From Phycisphaerales bacterium (lineage in GTDB: Bacteria > Planctomycetota > Phycisphaerae > SM23-33): a stretch of 21,890 bases of DNA. The notes beneath the pieces were generated by a model, which saw only the letters and a program-made list of their open reading frames with translations, ran no database searches and was not told the origin of the DNA. The position numbers and the translations under genes are program-made. Shown in pieces: positions 1 through 6,773 of this stretch; position 1 is the stretch's first letter; the number at the start of each line of letters is the position of its first letter. The DNA is taken from NCBI GenBank assembly GCA_003171235.1, contig PMYM01000241.1:1-21890 (forward strand), written 5' to 3'.

Positions 1-129
1 AAGTCCATCAACTGGGCAAAGATGATCCTTCCAAGGTTCATAGGCCATGCCTCCTGGTGGGAAAGCATGGCCGAAGGGAGAATCCAAATTCAAATCGATT
101 ACGACCATCAGAGGCACGTGACCCTGTAA
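1..129 (+). CDS. Possible 3' end of an unidentified gene (partial)
   Basis: Reading frame 1 is open from the first base to a TAA at 127-129 and gives 42 residues ending in YDHQRHVTL. I do not recognise the family. The segment has two adjacent tryptophans (SWWES) and mixed charge, and its base composition is less G+C-rich than the genes to the right. It would be transcribed towards the MFS gene, making a convergent pair separated by the inverted repeat at 178-293. A 42-codon open stretch at a window edge can arise by chance, so this is a weak call based only on the open frame and its position before an intergenic-looking, A+T-richer stretch. Confidence 0.3.
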   Translation, partial: KSINWAKMILPRFIGHASWWESMAEGRIQIQIDYDHQRHVTL

Positions 130-177
130 AATTGGGCCTCTACTTCATGTTGGCAGAAAGTTAACCGGACAGTACTG

Positions 178-293
178 GCACTAAATCCTAAATAATGACC
201 GAAGCACCAATATTCAAAGAGAGTTTCTGGACAGGCAATGTTTCTTTTGTTGTTTGGTGCTTTTCTACTTGTTTAGGATTTTGAGTTTAGTGC
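178..293. repeat. Long imperfect inverted repeat between convergent genes
   Basis: The left arm holds GCACTAAA (178-185), TCCTAAA (186-192) and AAGCACCAA (202-210, inside a GAAGCACCAA word). The right arm holds the matching TTGGTGCTT (254-262), TTTAGGA (272-278) and TTTAGTGC (286-293), in the correct nested order. The loop is about 43 bases. The right foot abuts the stop codon of the reverse-strand MFS gene (complement of 294-296). The A+T-rich stem could act as a two-way transcription terminator or be a degenerate non-autonomous mobile element. Bases 130-177 show nothing else recognisable. Confidence 0.6.
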
Positions 294-1715
294 TTAGAGC
301 TTTTGGTGTTCCTCTGCGATCATCCTTCTGGCCAGCACCGCGGCAAGCAGGCTCAGGCCGGCGGCGACGAAGAAGCCGCTCCCGCCCGGCAGTTGGCTGC
401 AGCCCAAAAAGACCAACCCCGACAGCAGGATGCCGACAAAGGCCGTCGCGTTGGCGGCGGCGATGATCCTGCCCCTGTCGCCCTCGCTGGGGCGGGCCTG
501 GATGAACGCCTCCAGCGGCACCAGCCACATGCCGGCGGCGCCGCCGGCCCCGGTTGTCAGCGCCGCCAGCGCCAGCCAGGCCAGCGGCATAGGCCCCACT
601 CGGCCAGTGCCGACCAGTCCCACCAGCGCCGCCAGGGCCTGGCAGGCCGCCAGGCCCGCTCCAGCCGCCGGCAAGGCCGACAGCCATTTAGTGGCACAGG
701 TTTGTAACCTGTGCCCAGGTTTTTCCTGCACAGGTTGAAAACCTGTGCCACCAGCTTCGGGTGGAACAGGTTTGTAACCTGTTCTCTTCGGCACAGGTTG
801 AAAACCTGTGCCACCAAGAGCGGCCCTTCGCCCGCACAGATACCCTCCGCCGGCCAGGCCCGCCAGGGCCAAACCCGTCAGCGAGGCCGTCAGGCCGGGG
901 CCAAAGCCCAACCGCTCGCCCCACAGGTTTATCATCTGCACCTGCAGCGACGAGACCAGCCAGATGAACGCATCCGCCCAGATCACCTGCCAGAGCAGCC
1001 GGTCGCGCCGCACGCCCGCCAACGTGCGTAGCGTGTGGGCCGGCCCGCTCCAGGGAAAGCGGATGGCCGGGTTGCTGGGCGCGAAGGACGGCACGCGCAG
1101 GCTCACCGCCAACCCAGCCAAGGCCGCCGCCACCACCACTGCGGCCAGCGCCCACCGGCCGGCCGGCAGGTTCGCCAGCGAGCCGGGGCACTCCAGCGCC
1201 AAGCCCGCCCCCAACAACCCCAGCAGGATGCCCGCCGTCGTGACCACCTTCAGCAGGGCATTGGCCTTGAGCACGTACCAGGCCGGATACAGTTGCGGGA
1301 TTGACCCGTTTAGCGCCGGGCCGAAGATTGCCGCCTGCAGCCCCATCAGCGCCACCATGGCCAGCATCAGATTCCATCGCCCGCTCAGCACCCCCGCCGC
1401 CCCCACCGCCGCCGCGGCCACTTCCAGCAGCTTGGCGGCGACGACCACCCGCCGCTTGGCGAAGCGATCGGCCAGCCAGCCGGCCGGCGCCGCCAGCAGC
1501 ACGAACGGCAGGGCGAAAACCACCGTCGCCCAGCCCTGCAACTGCGGCAGGGAGGCCGCAATGGCCAGCAGGGCCAGGCCCTGGCGGTAAAAATTGTCGG
1601 TGAAATTGCCCAGGGCGTAGGCCGCCGCCATGGCCAGGAACTTGCCGCGCGCCTGGCGGATTTGCCCCTCGTCGGCCGATTCATATGACATATGCGGCAG
1701 GGCTTGTGTGGGCAT
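294..1715 (-). CDS. MFS transporter, LplT-like
   Basis: A 473-residue integral membrane protein with about twelve hydrophobic segments. The major-facilitator loop signature GWLADRFAKRR is at about residues 79-89. The N-terminal GNFTDNFYRQGLALL segment and the FGPALNGSIPQLYP motif (about 131-144) followed by LKANALLK resemble lysophospholipid transporters of the LplT/Aas-type MFS group, which flip lysolipids across the inner membrane. The substrate here is not proven. Residues about 301-342 are not transporter sequence: they are the in-frame translation of four palindromic repeats (691-814) in the cytoplasmic loop after about TM8. Without them the protein would be about 431 residues, a normal MFS length. 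The start at 1715 has an AAGG about 12 bases upstream; a second in-frame ATG lies at 1691. The gene is divergent from gspE. Confidence 0.85.
   Translation of the reverse strand: MPTQALPHMSYESADEGQIRQARGKFLAMAAAYALGNFTDNFYRQGLALLAIAASLPQLQGWATVVFALPFVLLAAPAGWLADRFAKRRVVVAAKLLEVAAAAVGAAGVLSGRWNLMLAMVALMGLQAAIFGPALNGSIPQLYPAWYVLKANALLKVVTTAGILLGLLGAGLALECPGSLANLPAGRWALAAVVVAAALAGLAVSLRVPSFAPSNPAIRFPWSGPAHTLRTLAGVRRDRLLWQVIWADAFIWLVSSLQVQMINLWGERLGFGPGLTASLTGLALAGLAGGGYLCGRRAALGGTGFQPVPKRTGYKPVPPEAGGTGFQPVQEKPGHRLQTCATKWLSALPAAGAGLAACQALAALVGLVGTGRVGPMPLAWLALAALTTGAGGAAGMWLVPLEAFIQARPSEGDRGRIIAAANATAFVGILLSGLVFLGCSQLPGGSGFFVAAGLSLLAAVLARRMIAEEHQKL
691..814. repeat. Four-palindrome repeat array inside the MFS gene
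   Basis: Four near-perfect hairpins follow each other. GGCACAGGTT-TGT-AACCTGTGCC is at 693-715, GCACAGGTT-GAA-AACCTGTGC at 728-748, GAACAGGTT-TGT-AACCTGTTC at 764-784, and GCACAGGTT-GAA-AACCTGTGC at 791-811. They alternate TGT and GAA loops, so the array reads as two A-B pairs. The outer ends GTGGCACAGG (691-700) and CCTGTGCCAC (805-814) are inverted copies of each other. On the reverse strand the units translate as GGTGFQPV and GYKPV peptides within the transporter without breaking its frame. Confidence 0.9.
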
Positions 1716-1836
1716 GGCAGAAATCTACCTTGCCGCCGCCCCGGCCTCAAACATCCTTTTTGGCGCCAGGGGCGGGCGGAAACGGCAAGCATTGCCCGGC
1801 CGGGGCGTTAAGAATTGAGGCAGTCCCGCGATACCT

Positions 1837-1877
1837 CCGGCCTTCGCCGGGTTTGAATAATGGGCGGCCCTTCGGCC
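1837..1877. repeat. Two short CTTC-loop hairpins upstream of gspE
   Basis: CCGGC-CTTC-GCCGG spans 1837-1850 and GGCC-CTTC-GGCC spans 1866-1877, separated by a short A+T-rich spacer with TTTGAATAAT. They lie in the divergent gap between the MFS gene and gspE. They may be a further palindromic repeat family or have a regulatory role; the sequence does not decide. I see no convincing promoter in this gap: AATAAT at 1856-1861 has no -35 partner. Confidence 0.45.
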
Positions 1878-1917
1878 TTGCGGGAACCCCGGCCGCATAG
1901 AGTGAGTCAAAGACGGC

Positions 1918-3588
1918 ATGAGCATCGGCGAATTATTGTTGGAGAAAGGCCTGATCACTCCCCAGAGCCTGGCGGAGGCGCTGGAGCTGCGCAAGAAGTC
2001 GGGCGGGCGGCTGGACCGCATCCTGGTCGAGCTGGGGGCGGTGGGCGAGGAGCAGGTGCTCAAGGTGATGAGCGAGCAACTGCACATTCCCATGGTGGAC
2101 CTTTCGGCCGTCAAGATCGACGTGGACATCCTGCGCTCGCTGCCGCCCAAGCTGGTCTTTCGCCGGGGGCTGGTGCCGCTGGAGAAGACCAACGGGCTGC
2201 TGCGGGTGGCGACGGCCGACCCCTTCGACCTGTACGCCCTGGACGAGATGCGGCTGCTGACGGGCCTGGAGGTCGAGCCGGTGCTGGCCCCCTCGGGCGA
2301 GATCGACAAGATCATCAAGACCTACTACGGCGTGGGCGGGGACACGGTCGAGCAGATGATGGACTCGGCCGACCTGCAGGTGGTCAGCGAGGGCGGCGAC
2401 GGCTCGGACGACCTCTTGGAGCAGGCCCAGGAAGCCAGCGTGGTCAAGCTGGTCAACGAGATCTTCATCGAGGCCCTCAAGGAGCGTTCCAGCGACATCC
2501 ACATCGAGCCCTACGACAACGACCTGAAGATCCGCTACCGCGTGGACGGCGTGCTGCAGGAAACGGTCATGCCGCCGCAGATCCGGCGCTTCCAGGCGGC
2601 CATTGTCAGCCGCATCAAGATCATGGCCAACATGAACATCGCCGAGAAGCGCCTGCCCCAGGACGGGCGGATCAAGCTGCAGATGGGCGGGCGGCAGATC
2701 GACGTCCGCGTCAGCGTCATCCCCATGCTCTTCGGCGAAGGCGTCGTCATGCGCCTGCTGGACAAGTCCACGGTGCAGTACACCCTGCCGCAGTTGGGCA
2801 TGGCCCAGGACACCTTCGCCGTGTTCAACAAGCTTATCGAGCGCCCTCACGGCATCATCCTGGTGACCGGGCCGACCGGCTCGGGCAAGACCACCACGCT
2901 GTACGCCGCCCTGGGCGAGATCGTCTCTTCCGAGATCAAGGTGCTGACCATCGAGGACCCGGTGGAGTACCACCTGGAGGGGGTCAACCAGATCAACGTC
3001 GCCCCCAAGATCGGGCTGACCTTCGGGAGGGGGCTGCGGCACATCCTGCGGCACGACCCCGACGTGGTGATGATCGGCGAGATTCGCGACCTGGAGACGG
3101 CCGAGGCCGCCGTCCAGGCCGCCCTGACGGGCCACCTGGTTCTTTCCACCTTGCACACCAACGACTCCTGCTCTTCGGCCACGCGGCTGCTGGACATGGG
3201 CATGGAGCCATTCCTGGTCACCAGCACGTTGGAGGCGGCCATGGCCCAGCGGCTGGTGCGGACCATCTGCCCGAAGTGCAAGCAGCCCCGCCAATACGAC
3301 CCCTCGCAGCTTCCGGCCGATTTCAATTACCGCCCGGGCGAGGTGCTGCACTCCGGCGCCGGCTGCAAAAAGTGCCGCGGCACCGGCTACTACGGCCGCA
3401 GCGGGCTGTTCGAGCTGATGCTCACTACCGACCGCATCCGCGAAAAGATCATGAGCCGCTCCCAGGCCAGCGACATCGTCACCGAGGCCAAGCGCGATGG
3501 CCTGCGAGTGCTGCGCGAGGACGGGTGGTTGAAGGTTCGCGCCGGCATCACCACCGTGGAAGAAGTCATCCGGGCCACCAAGGCCTAG
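1918..3588 (+). CDS. gspE: T2SS assembly ATPase GspE
   Basis: A 556-residue cytoplasmic hexameric ATPase that powers pseudopilus assembly. The N-terminal MshEN/GspE_N-type domain occupies about residues 1-135, beginning MSIGELLLEKGLI. Walker A GPTGSGKT is at 318-325, the Asp box with IEDPVEY at 345-351, and Walker B DVVMIGEIRD at 382-391. The tetracysteine zinc site CPKC (451-454) and CKKC (483-486) is typical of GspE/PilB and absent from PilT retraction ATPases. Length and motif order are normal for the family. The ATG at 1918 fits the family's usual N-terminus, although no strong Shine-Dalgarno precedes it (only GAGTGAG about 14 bases away). It is the first gene of the cluster, 163 bp before gspF. 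Confidence 0.95.
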   Translation: MSIGELLLEKGLITPQSLAEALELRKKSGGRLDRILVELGAVGEEQVLKVMSEQLHIPMVDLSAVKIDVDILRSLPPKLVFRRGLVPLEKTNGLLRVATADPFDLYALDEMRLLTGLEVEPVLAPSGEIDKIIKTYYGVGGDTVEQMMDSADLQVVSEGGDGSDDLLEQAQEASVVKLVNEIFIEALKERSSDIHIEPYDNDLKIRYRVDGVLQETVMPPQIRRFQAAIVSRIKIMANMNIAEKRLPQDGRIKLQMGGRQIDVRVSVIPMLFGEGVVMRLLDKSTVQYTLPQLGMAQDTFAVFNKLIERPHGIILVTGPTGSGKTTTLYAALGEIVSSEIKVLTIEDPVEYHLEGVNQINVAPKIGLTFGRGLRHILRHDPDVVMIGEIRDLETAEAAVQAALTGHLVLSTLHTNDSCSSATRLLDMGMEPFLVTSTLEAAMAQRLVRTICPKCKQPRQYDPSQLPADFNYRPGEVLHSGAGCKKCRGTGYYGRSGLFELMLTTDRIREKIMSRSQASDIVTEAKRDGLRVLREDGWLKVRAGITTVEEVIRATKA

Positions 3589-3722
3589 GAATTTTCAATT
3601 GTCAATTGTCAATTTTCAATCGAACAGCAAAGAAGACGGACAATCGAATACCAATGTGAATAGTCTGCTGCAATTGCCACAGGCGTCTTTAATTGTCAAT
3701 TGACAATTGAAAATTGAAAATT
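3589..3722. repeat. A+T-rich inverted repeat element between gspE and gspF
   Basis: The left arm (about 3590-3620) is made of repeated AATTGTC and AATTTTC words. The right arm (3691-3722) carries the inverted words, including GACAATTGAAAATTGAAAA. An inner pair, AAGACG in the left half and CGTCTTT (3684-3690), extends the symmetry. The element starts immediately after the gspE stop codon, and its A+T content contrasts sharply with the flanking genes. It looks like a miniature non-autonomous repeat, and as RNA it would fold into a long stem between two operon genes. Confidence 0.75.
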
Positions 3723-3751
3723 GGCAACGGAAGGCATCCGGGAATTAAAAC

Positions 3752-4951
3752 TTGCCCACTTTTGAATACATCGCCAAGGACGCCGCCGGGACCGAGCAGA
3801 CCGGCCTGATCCAGGCCGAGAGCGAGCCGGCCGTGATGCGCGTGCTGGGGGAGAAGCGGCTTTACCCGGTGCGTATCGCCCCCCACCGGGCCGCCGGGGG
3901 CCGCGGGCGGCTGGGGCTGGGCCGCGCCGTCACCATGCGGCAGCTTTCGGCGGTGTACGGGCAGATGTCGGACCTGCTGCGCTCGGGCGTGCCCATCCTG
4001 CGTTCGCTGGATATCCTCTGCCGGGCCTGCACCAGCGGCAAGCTCAAGGAGATCATGACCGACGTAAAGGGCGGCGTGTCGGCCGGCGAGACCCTGGCCG
4101 ACGCCCTGGCCAAGCACCCGGCGGTCTTCACCAAGCTGCACGTGGCCATGGTGCGGGCGGGCGAGCACGCCGGCTTCCTGGAGGACGTGCTGACCAACCT
4201 GGCGACCTTCCTGGAGCGGCAGGACGAACTGCGGAGCAAGGTGCGGGGGGCGATGATCTACCCGGTCATCCTGGCGGTGGTGGGCGTAACGGCGGTGACA
4301 GGCATACTGCTTTTCCTGGTGCCCAAGTTCCGCAACTTCTTCACCGGCGATTTGCCGCTGCCCTCGCGCATCCTCTTTGGCCTGTCCGACGCCCTGACCC
4401 AATACGCCCCGCTGGCCCTGGGGATGGTGTTCCTGGTGGTGCTGTCGCTGCTGGCCTACCTCCGCAGCCAGCGCGGGCGGATGCTCTGGGCGGTGTGGAA
4501 GCTGCGCATTCCGCTGGTGGGGCAGGCCATTCGCATGGTGGCCATCACCCGCTTCTGCCGGGTATTCGGCACCCTGCTGGCCAACGGCGTGCCCATCATC
4601 CAGGCCCTGGACATATCCAAGGACGCCACCGGCAACGACATCATCGCCGGGGCCATCGACCAGGCCAGGGAGAACGTCCGGGGCGGCGAGCCCCTGGCGG
4701 AGCCCTTGCGGCGGAGCGGGTTCTTTCCGCCGGAGATCATCGAGATCATCGCCGTGGGCGAGGAATCCAACCAGTTGGAGAAGGTGCTGGTGCAGGTGGC
4801 CGACACGGTCGAGCGCCGCACCAACCGCCAGGTGGACCTGGTGGTGCGGATGATCGAGCCGCTGATGCTGCTGTTCATGGCCGGGGGCATCGGCTTCATC
4901 GCCTTCGGGCTGCTCCAGCCGATCTTCACCATGGCCCAGCGGCTCAAATGA
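3752..4951 (+). CDS. gspF: T2SS inner-membrane platform protein GspF
   Basis: A 399-residue polytopic inner-membrane protein that couples GspE ATP hydrolysis to pseudopilin insertion. Two T2SSF helical domains are visible, at about 63-186 (QLSAVYGQMSDLLRSGVPI) and 266-389 (ITRFCRVFGTLLANGVPII). Three membrane segments lie at about 168-190, 221-237 and 367-388, the usual PilC/GspF layout and length. Translation starts at a TTG (3752-3754), giving the canonical opening MPTFEYIAKDAAG. GGGAA at 3740-3744, seven bases upstream, supports it. It is separated from gspE by the A+T-rich inverted repeat. A small GCCGG/CCGGC hairpin (4952-4966) follows the stop, with no T tract. Confidence 0.95.
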   Translation: MPTFEYIAKDAAGTEQTGLIQAESEPAVMRVLGEKRLYPVRIAPHRAAGGRGRLGLGRAVTMRQLSAVYGQMSDLLRSGVPILRSLDILCRACTSGKLKEIMTDVKGGVSAGETLADALAKHPAVFTKLHVAMVRAGEHAGFLEDVLTNLATFLERQDELRSKVRGAMIYPVILAVVGVTAVTGILLFLVPKFRNFFTGDLPLPSRILFGLSDALTQYAPLALGMVFLVVLSLLAYLRSQRGRMLWAVWKLRIPLVGQAIRMVAITRFCRVFGTLLANGVPIIQALDISKDATGNDIIAGAIDQARENVRGGEPLAEPLRRSGFFPPEIIEIIAVGEESNQLEKVLVQVADTVERRTNRQVDLVVRMIEPLMLLFMAGGIGFIAFGLLQPIFTMAQRLK

Positions 4952-5052
4952 GCCGGAAATACCGGCGGAATTAAAGATGCATAATCCGACTGGAATGGTT
5001 CGATGTAGCAGGCCGATTTGTTAACGTATGGAATACGATTCCAAGGCCTTTG

Positions 5053-5059
5053 AAAGGAG
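5053..5059 (+). promoter_or_regulatory. Shine-Dalgarno that fixes the gspG start
   Basis: AAAGGAG lies exactly seven bases before TTG 5067-5069. This strong site selects the TTG over the in-frame ATG at 5028, which would put 13 extra residues in front of an otherwise typical short prepilin leader. Confidence 0.8.
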
Positions 5060-5066
5060 CACTCTC

Positions 5067-5519
5067 TTGGCAACGCGAACGAAGCGGCGGGGCTTTACCC
5101 TGCTGGAGATCCTGCTGGTTATCGTCATCCTGGGCATGCTGGCGGTGGTGGTCATCACCAACCTGAGCGGCACCCAGGACAGGGCCGCTGTCAAACTGAC
5201 GAAGGTGCTGGTTGAGGAGGTCATTCCCGGGGACCTTAGCCGTTACAAGGCTGACATGGGTCACTACCCGACCGAGGAGGAGGGCGGGTTGCAGGCCCTC
5301 ATGAAGAAGCCCTCCGACGAAACCGCCGCAGCTAAATGGGGCGGACCGTACGAGACGAAAGAACCCAAGGACAGTTGGGATCACGTGCTCCGCTACGAAC
5401 ACGTTCCCGCCGCCGGCGACCAGCCCGAAGGCTACAAGATAACATCCGACGGCCAGGACGGCCAACCCAACACCGAAGATGACATTAAGTGCCAATATCC
5501 ACCGGAACAGACGTCGTAG
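5067..5519 (+). CDS. gspG: Major pseudopilin GspG
   Basis: A 150-residue type II pseudopilin, the main subunit of the periplasmic pseudopilus. From the TTG start the leader is nine residues (MATRTKRRG), and prepilin peptidase would cut before FTLLEILLVIVILGMLAVVV, with the conserved Glu at +5. The globular domain carries the GspG hallmarks: the HYPTEEEGGLQAL segment and an Asp-rich C-terminal loop TSDGQDGQPNTEDDI (about 126-140), which in the family binds calcium and stabilises the fold. Length is normal. An upstream in-frame ATG (5028) is rejected because the TTG has a far better ribosome site. The 3' end overlaps the longest possible gspH frame by 41 bases. Confidence 0.93.
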   Translation: MATRTKRRGFTLLEILLVIVILGMLAVVVITNLSGTQDRAAVKLTKVLVEEVIPGDLSRYKADMGHYPTEEEGGLQALMKKPSDETAAAKWGGPYETKEPKDSWDHVLRYEHVPAAGDQPEGYKITSDGQDGQPNTEDDIKCQYPPEQTS

Positions 5520-6216
5520 CAGCACACCCGTCTCGGCTGTGAACGGCAGCACGGCCGTCTCGGCTGTGAGCGGGCCAGGCGCTGGATTCACAGGCGGGAC
5601 GCCTGTGCTACCAAAGCGATTCACAGGCGGGGCGCCTGTGCTACCCAAGCGCGGTTTCAGCTTGATCGAGTTGCTGCTGGTGCTGGTGGTGCTGGCGATG
5701 CTGGGGGCGGTGGTGATCGACAACCTTTCGGGCTCCCTGGAGCAGACCCAGGCCCGCGAGCAGGTCACGCGGCTGTCGACGCTGCTGCGGGCCTTGCGGG
5801 CCGAAGCCGCCAATACCGGCAGGAAATTCCACCTGGGCTTCGACTCCCAAAGCGGCAAGCCCCAGGTGAGCATCGAGAAGGACCCGCTTGGCCAGCCGGG
5901 AGTGTACGAGCCCTACCAGCAATGGTGGGTGAGCCTGGTCGATCCGACCGAGACCGCCGCTCGGGTGGTTTCCTGCCGGCGGACCGGCGGCGACGACCTG
6001 GACGAAAGCCAGATGTCGCTGGACGAATCGCCCGACCAGCAGCAGGCCGCCCTGGAAACGCTGTGCTTCTCGCCCTCGGGGGCCAGCGACTCCGCCCGGC
6101 TGGTGGTCTACGACCAGGATCCCCAGCGCCCCTGGGCGGTGGAGATCACCCTCAACGGCGTGGACGGCTCGGCGAGCACCCGGGAAATGGACCTGACGCA
6201 GGAAGAACCACAATGA
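5479..6216 (+). CDS. gspH: Minor pseudopilin GspH
   Basis: The mature part begins at FSLIELLLVLVVLAML, after KRG at residue 59, with Glu at +5 and a single hydrophobic helix, as in GspH-type minor pseudopilins of the pilus tip. Identification as GspH rests on position after gspG and this motif. The start is uncertain. ATG 5479 gives 245 residues and a 59-residue leader, and overlaps gspG. In-frame GTG codons at 5539 and 5566 would give shorter leaders (39 and about 30 residues). None has an obvious Shine-Dalgarno. The leader is built largely from DNA repeats (5528-5650): a 27-bp repeat giving VSAV and a 33-bp hairpin repeat giving FTGGTPVLPKR and FTGGAPVLPKR. The stop overlaps the gspI start (ATGA). 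Confidence 0.82.
   Translation: MTLSANIHRNRRRSSTPVSAVNGSTAVSAVSGPGAGFTGGTPVLPKRFTGGAPVLPKRGFSLIELLLVLVVLAMLGAVVIDNLSGSLEQTQAREQVTRLSTLLRALRAEAANTGRKFHLGFDSQSGKPQVSIEKDPLGQPGVYEPYQQWWVSLVDPTETAARVVSCRRTGGDDLDESQMSLDESPDQQQAALETLCFSPSGASDSARLVVYDQDPQRPWAVEITLNGVDGSASTREMDLTQEEPQ
5528..5650. repeat. Two in-frame tandem repeat families in the gspH leader
   Basis: CCGTCTCGGCTGTGA occurs at 5528-5542 and again at 5555-5569, 27 bases apart. Next come two copies of a 33-base unit, at 5585-5617 and 5618-5650, each containing the hairpin CACAGGC-N5-GCCTGTG (loops GGGAC and GGGGC) and ending in TACC(A/C)AAGC. Both periods are multiples of three, so they stay in frame with gspH and run right up to the prepilin cleavage motif. 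Confidence 0.88.
6201..6205 (+). promoter_or_regulatory. Shine-Dalgarno for gspI inside the gspH 3' end
   Basis: GGAAG lies seven bases before ATG 6213, which overlaps the gspH stop as ATGA. This supports translational coupling and fixes the gspI start upstream of the repeat-derived leader. Confidence 0.65.
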
Positions 6217-6773
6217 TTTGCGATTTGCGATTTACGATTTGCGATTTGACGGAAAGACAGGAAGGTTTTTCCTGCGCCGTAAATCGTCAATCGAAAATCG
6301 AGAATCTAGATATTCACGAATCTCCCCCGCCCAATTCTTTCTTAAATCGAAATTCGAAACTCGAAAATCGAAAATCCCTAGCGCGCGGCGTGATCCTGCT
6401 TGAGGTGGTCATCGCCATGTCGCTGTTTGTGATCGCGGCGGCGGTGATCGGTTCGGCCATGAACAGCGCGTCCCAGTCAGCCGCCGACATTCACCTGCGC
6501 AGCCAGGCGGGCAATCTGGCCCTGGCCAAGCTGGCGGAACTGACCTGCGGGGCCGCGCCCATCGCCGACGTGGCCGAAACGCCCTTCGACAGCGACCCCG
6601 ACTGGAGCTGCCAGGTGGTCACCCAGCAGATCGACCAGGCCCAGGACCTCTACAAGGTGGCCATCACCGTCCGCAACGTCGCTTCGCCGAAGTATTCCGA
6701 GACCATCACCCAATGGGTGGTCAATCCATTTGCCGGCGGCAAGAACCAGCCCCCCGCGGAGACCCAGCCATGA
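6213..6773 (+). CDS. gspI: Minor pseudopilin GspI
   Basis: A 186-residue precursor whose prepilin motif is LARG (56-59) followed by VILLEVVIAMSLFVIAAAVI, with Glu at +5 and Val at +1. Position between gspH and gspJ and the short globular domain fit GspI, which forms the tip complex with GspJ and GspK. The start is ATG 6213 (GGAAG seven bases upstream, ATGA overlap with gspH). The only other in-frame start codons before the cleavage site are TTGs at codons 5 and 12. The leader is therefore 59 residues, far longer than usual, and nearly all of it is translated repeat DNA: ICDLRF and TICDL from 7-bp repeats, then NRQSKIEN and NRNSKLENRKS blocks. The stop overlaps the gspJ ATG (ATGA). Confidence 0.85.
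   Translation: MICDLRFTICDLTERQEGFSCAVNRQSKIENLDIHESPPPNSFLNRNSKLENRKSLARGVILLEVVIAMSLFVIAAAVIGSAMNSASQSAADIHLRSQAGNLALAKLAELTCGAAPIADVAETPFDSDPDWSCQVVTQQIDQAQDLYKVAITVRNVASPKYSETITQWVVNPFAGGKNQPPAETQP
6215..6377. repeat. GATTTGC-type repeat element forming the gspI leader
   Basis: Five tandem 7-mers of the GATTTGC/GATTTAC/GATTTGA type occupy 6215-6249. A CAGGAA-N5-TTCCTG hairpin follows at 6258-6274. The inverted words (GTAAATCGTCAATCG and AAAATCGAGAATC) lie at about 6279-6306. A second block of TCGAAA/ATCGAAA words covers about 6343-6377. The whole stretch is A+T-rich against G+C-rich neighbours and contains no stop in the gspI frame. Confidence 0.85.

Noticed and set aside
1..60. Threonine-synthase-like SINWA string in the partial frame at the left edge
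   Set aside because: In that enzyme the motif is mid-protein, but here a stop follows after about 38 residues and the downstream residues do not fit.
691..814. CRISPR array
   Set aside because: Units are palindromes only about 10-20 bases apart with no equal-length unique spacers, and no cas genes are present.
1856..1861. AATAAT as a -10 promoter box for gspE
   Set aside because: No -35 element at suitable spacing; the only TTGAGG is about 35 bases upstream.
1933..3351. A 472-codon reverse-strand open frame over gspE
   Set aside because: gspE has all ATPase motifs in the forward frame; the reverse translation is low-complexity H/D/L/Q.
1860..3659. A 599-codon forward open frame overlapping gspE
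   Set aside because: It is the Arg/Gly/Pro-rich out-of-frame shadow of gspE and lacks motifs.
5028..5066. ATG 5028 as the gspG start
   Set aside because: TTG 5067 has AAAGGAG at seven bases and gives a normal nine-residue leader; the upstream ATG has no ribosome site.
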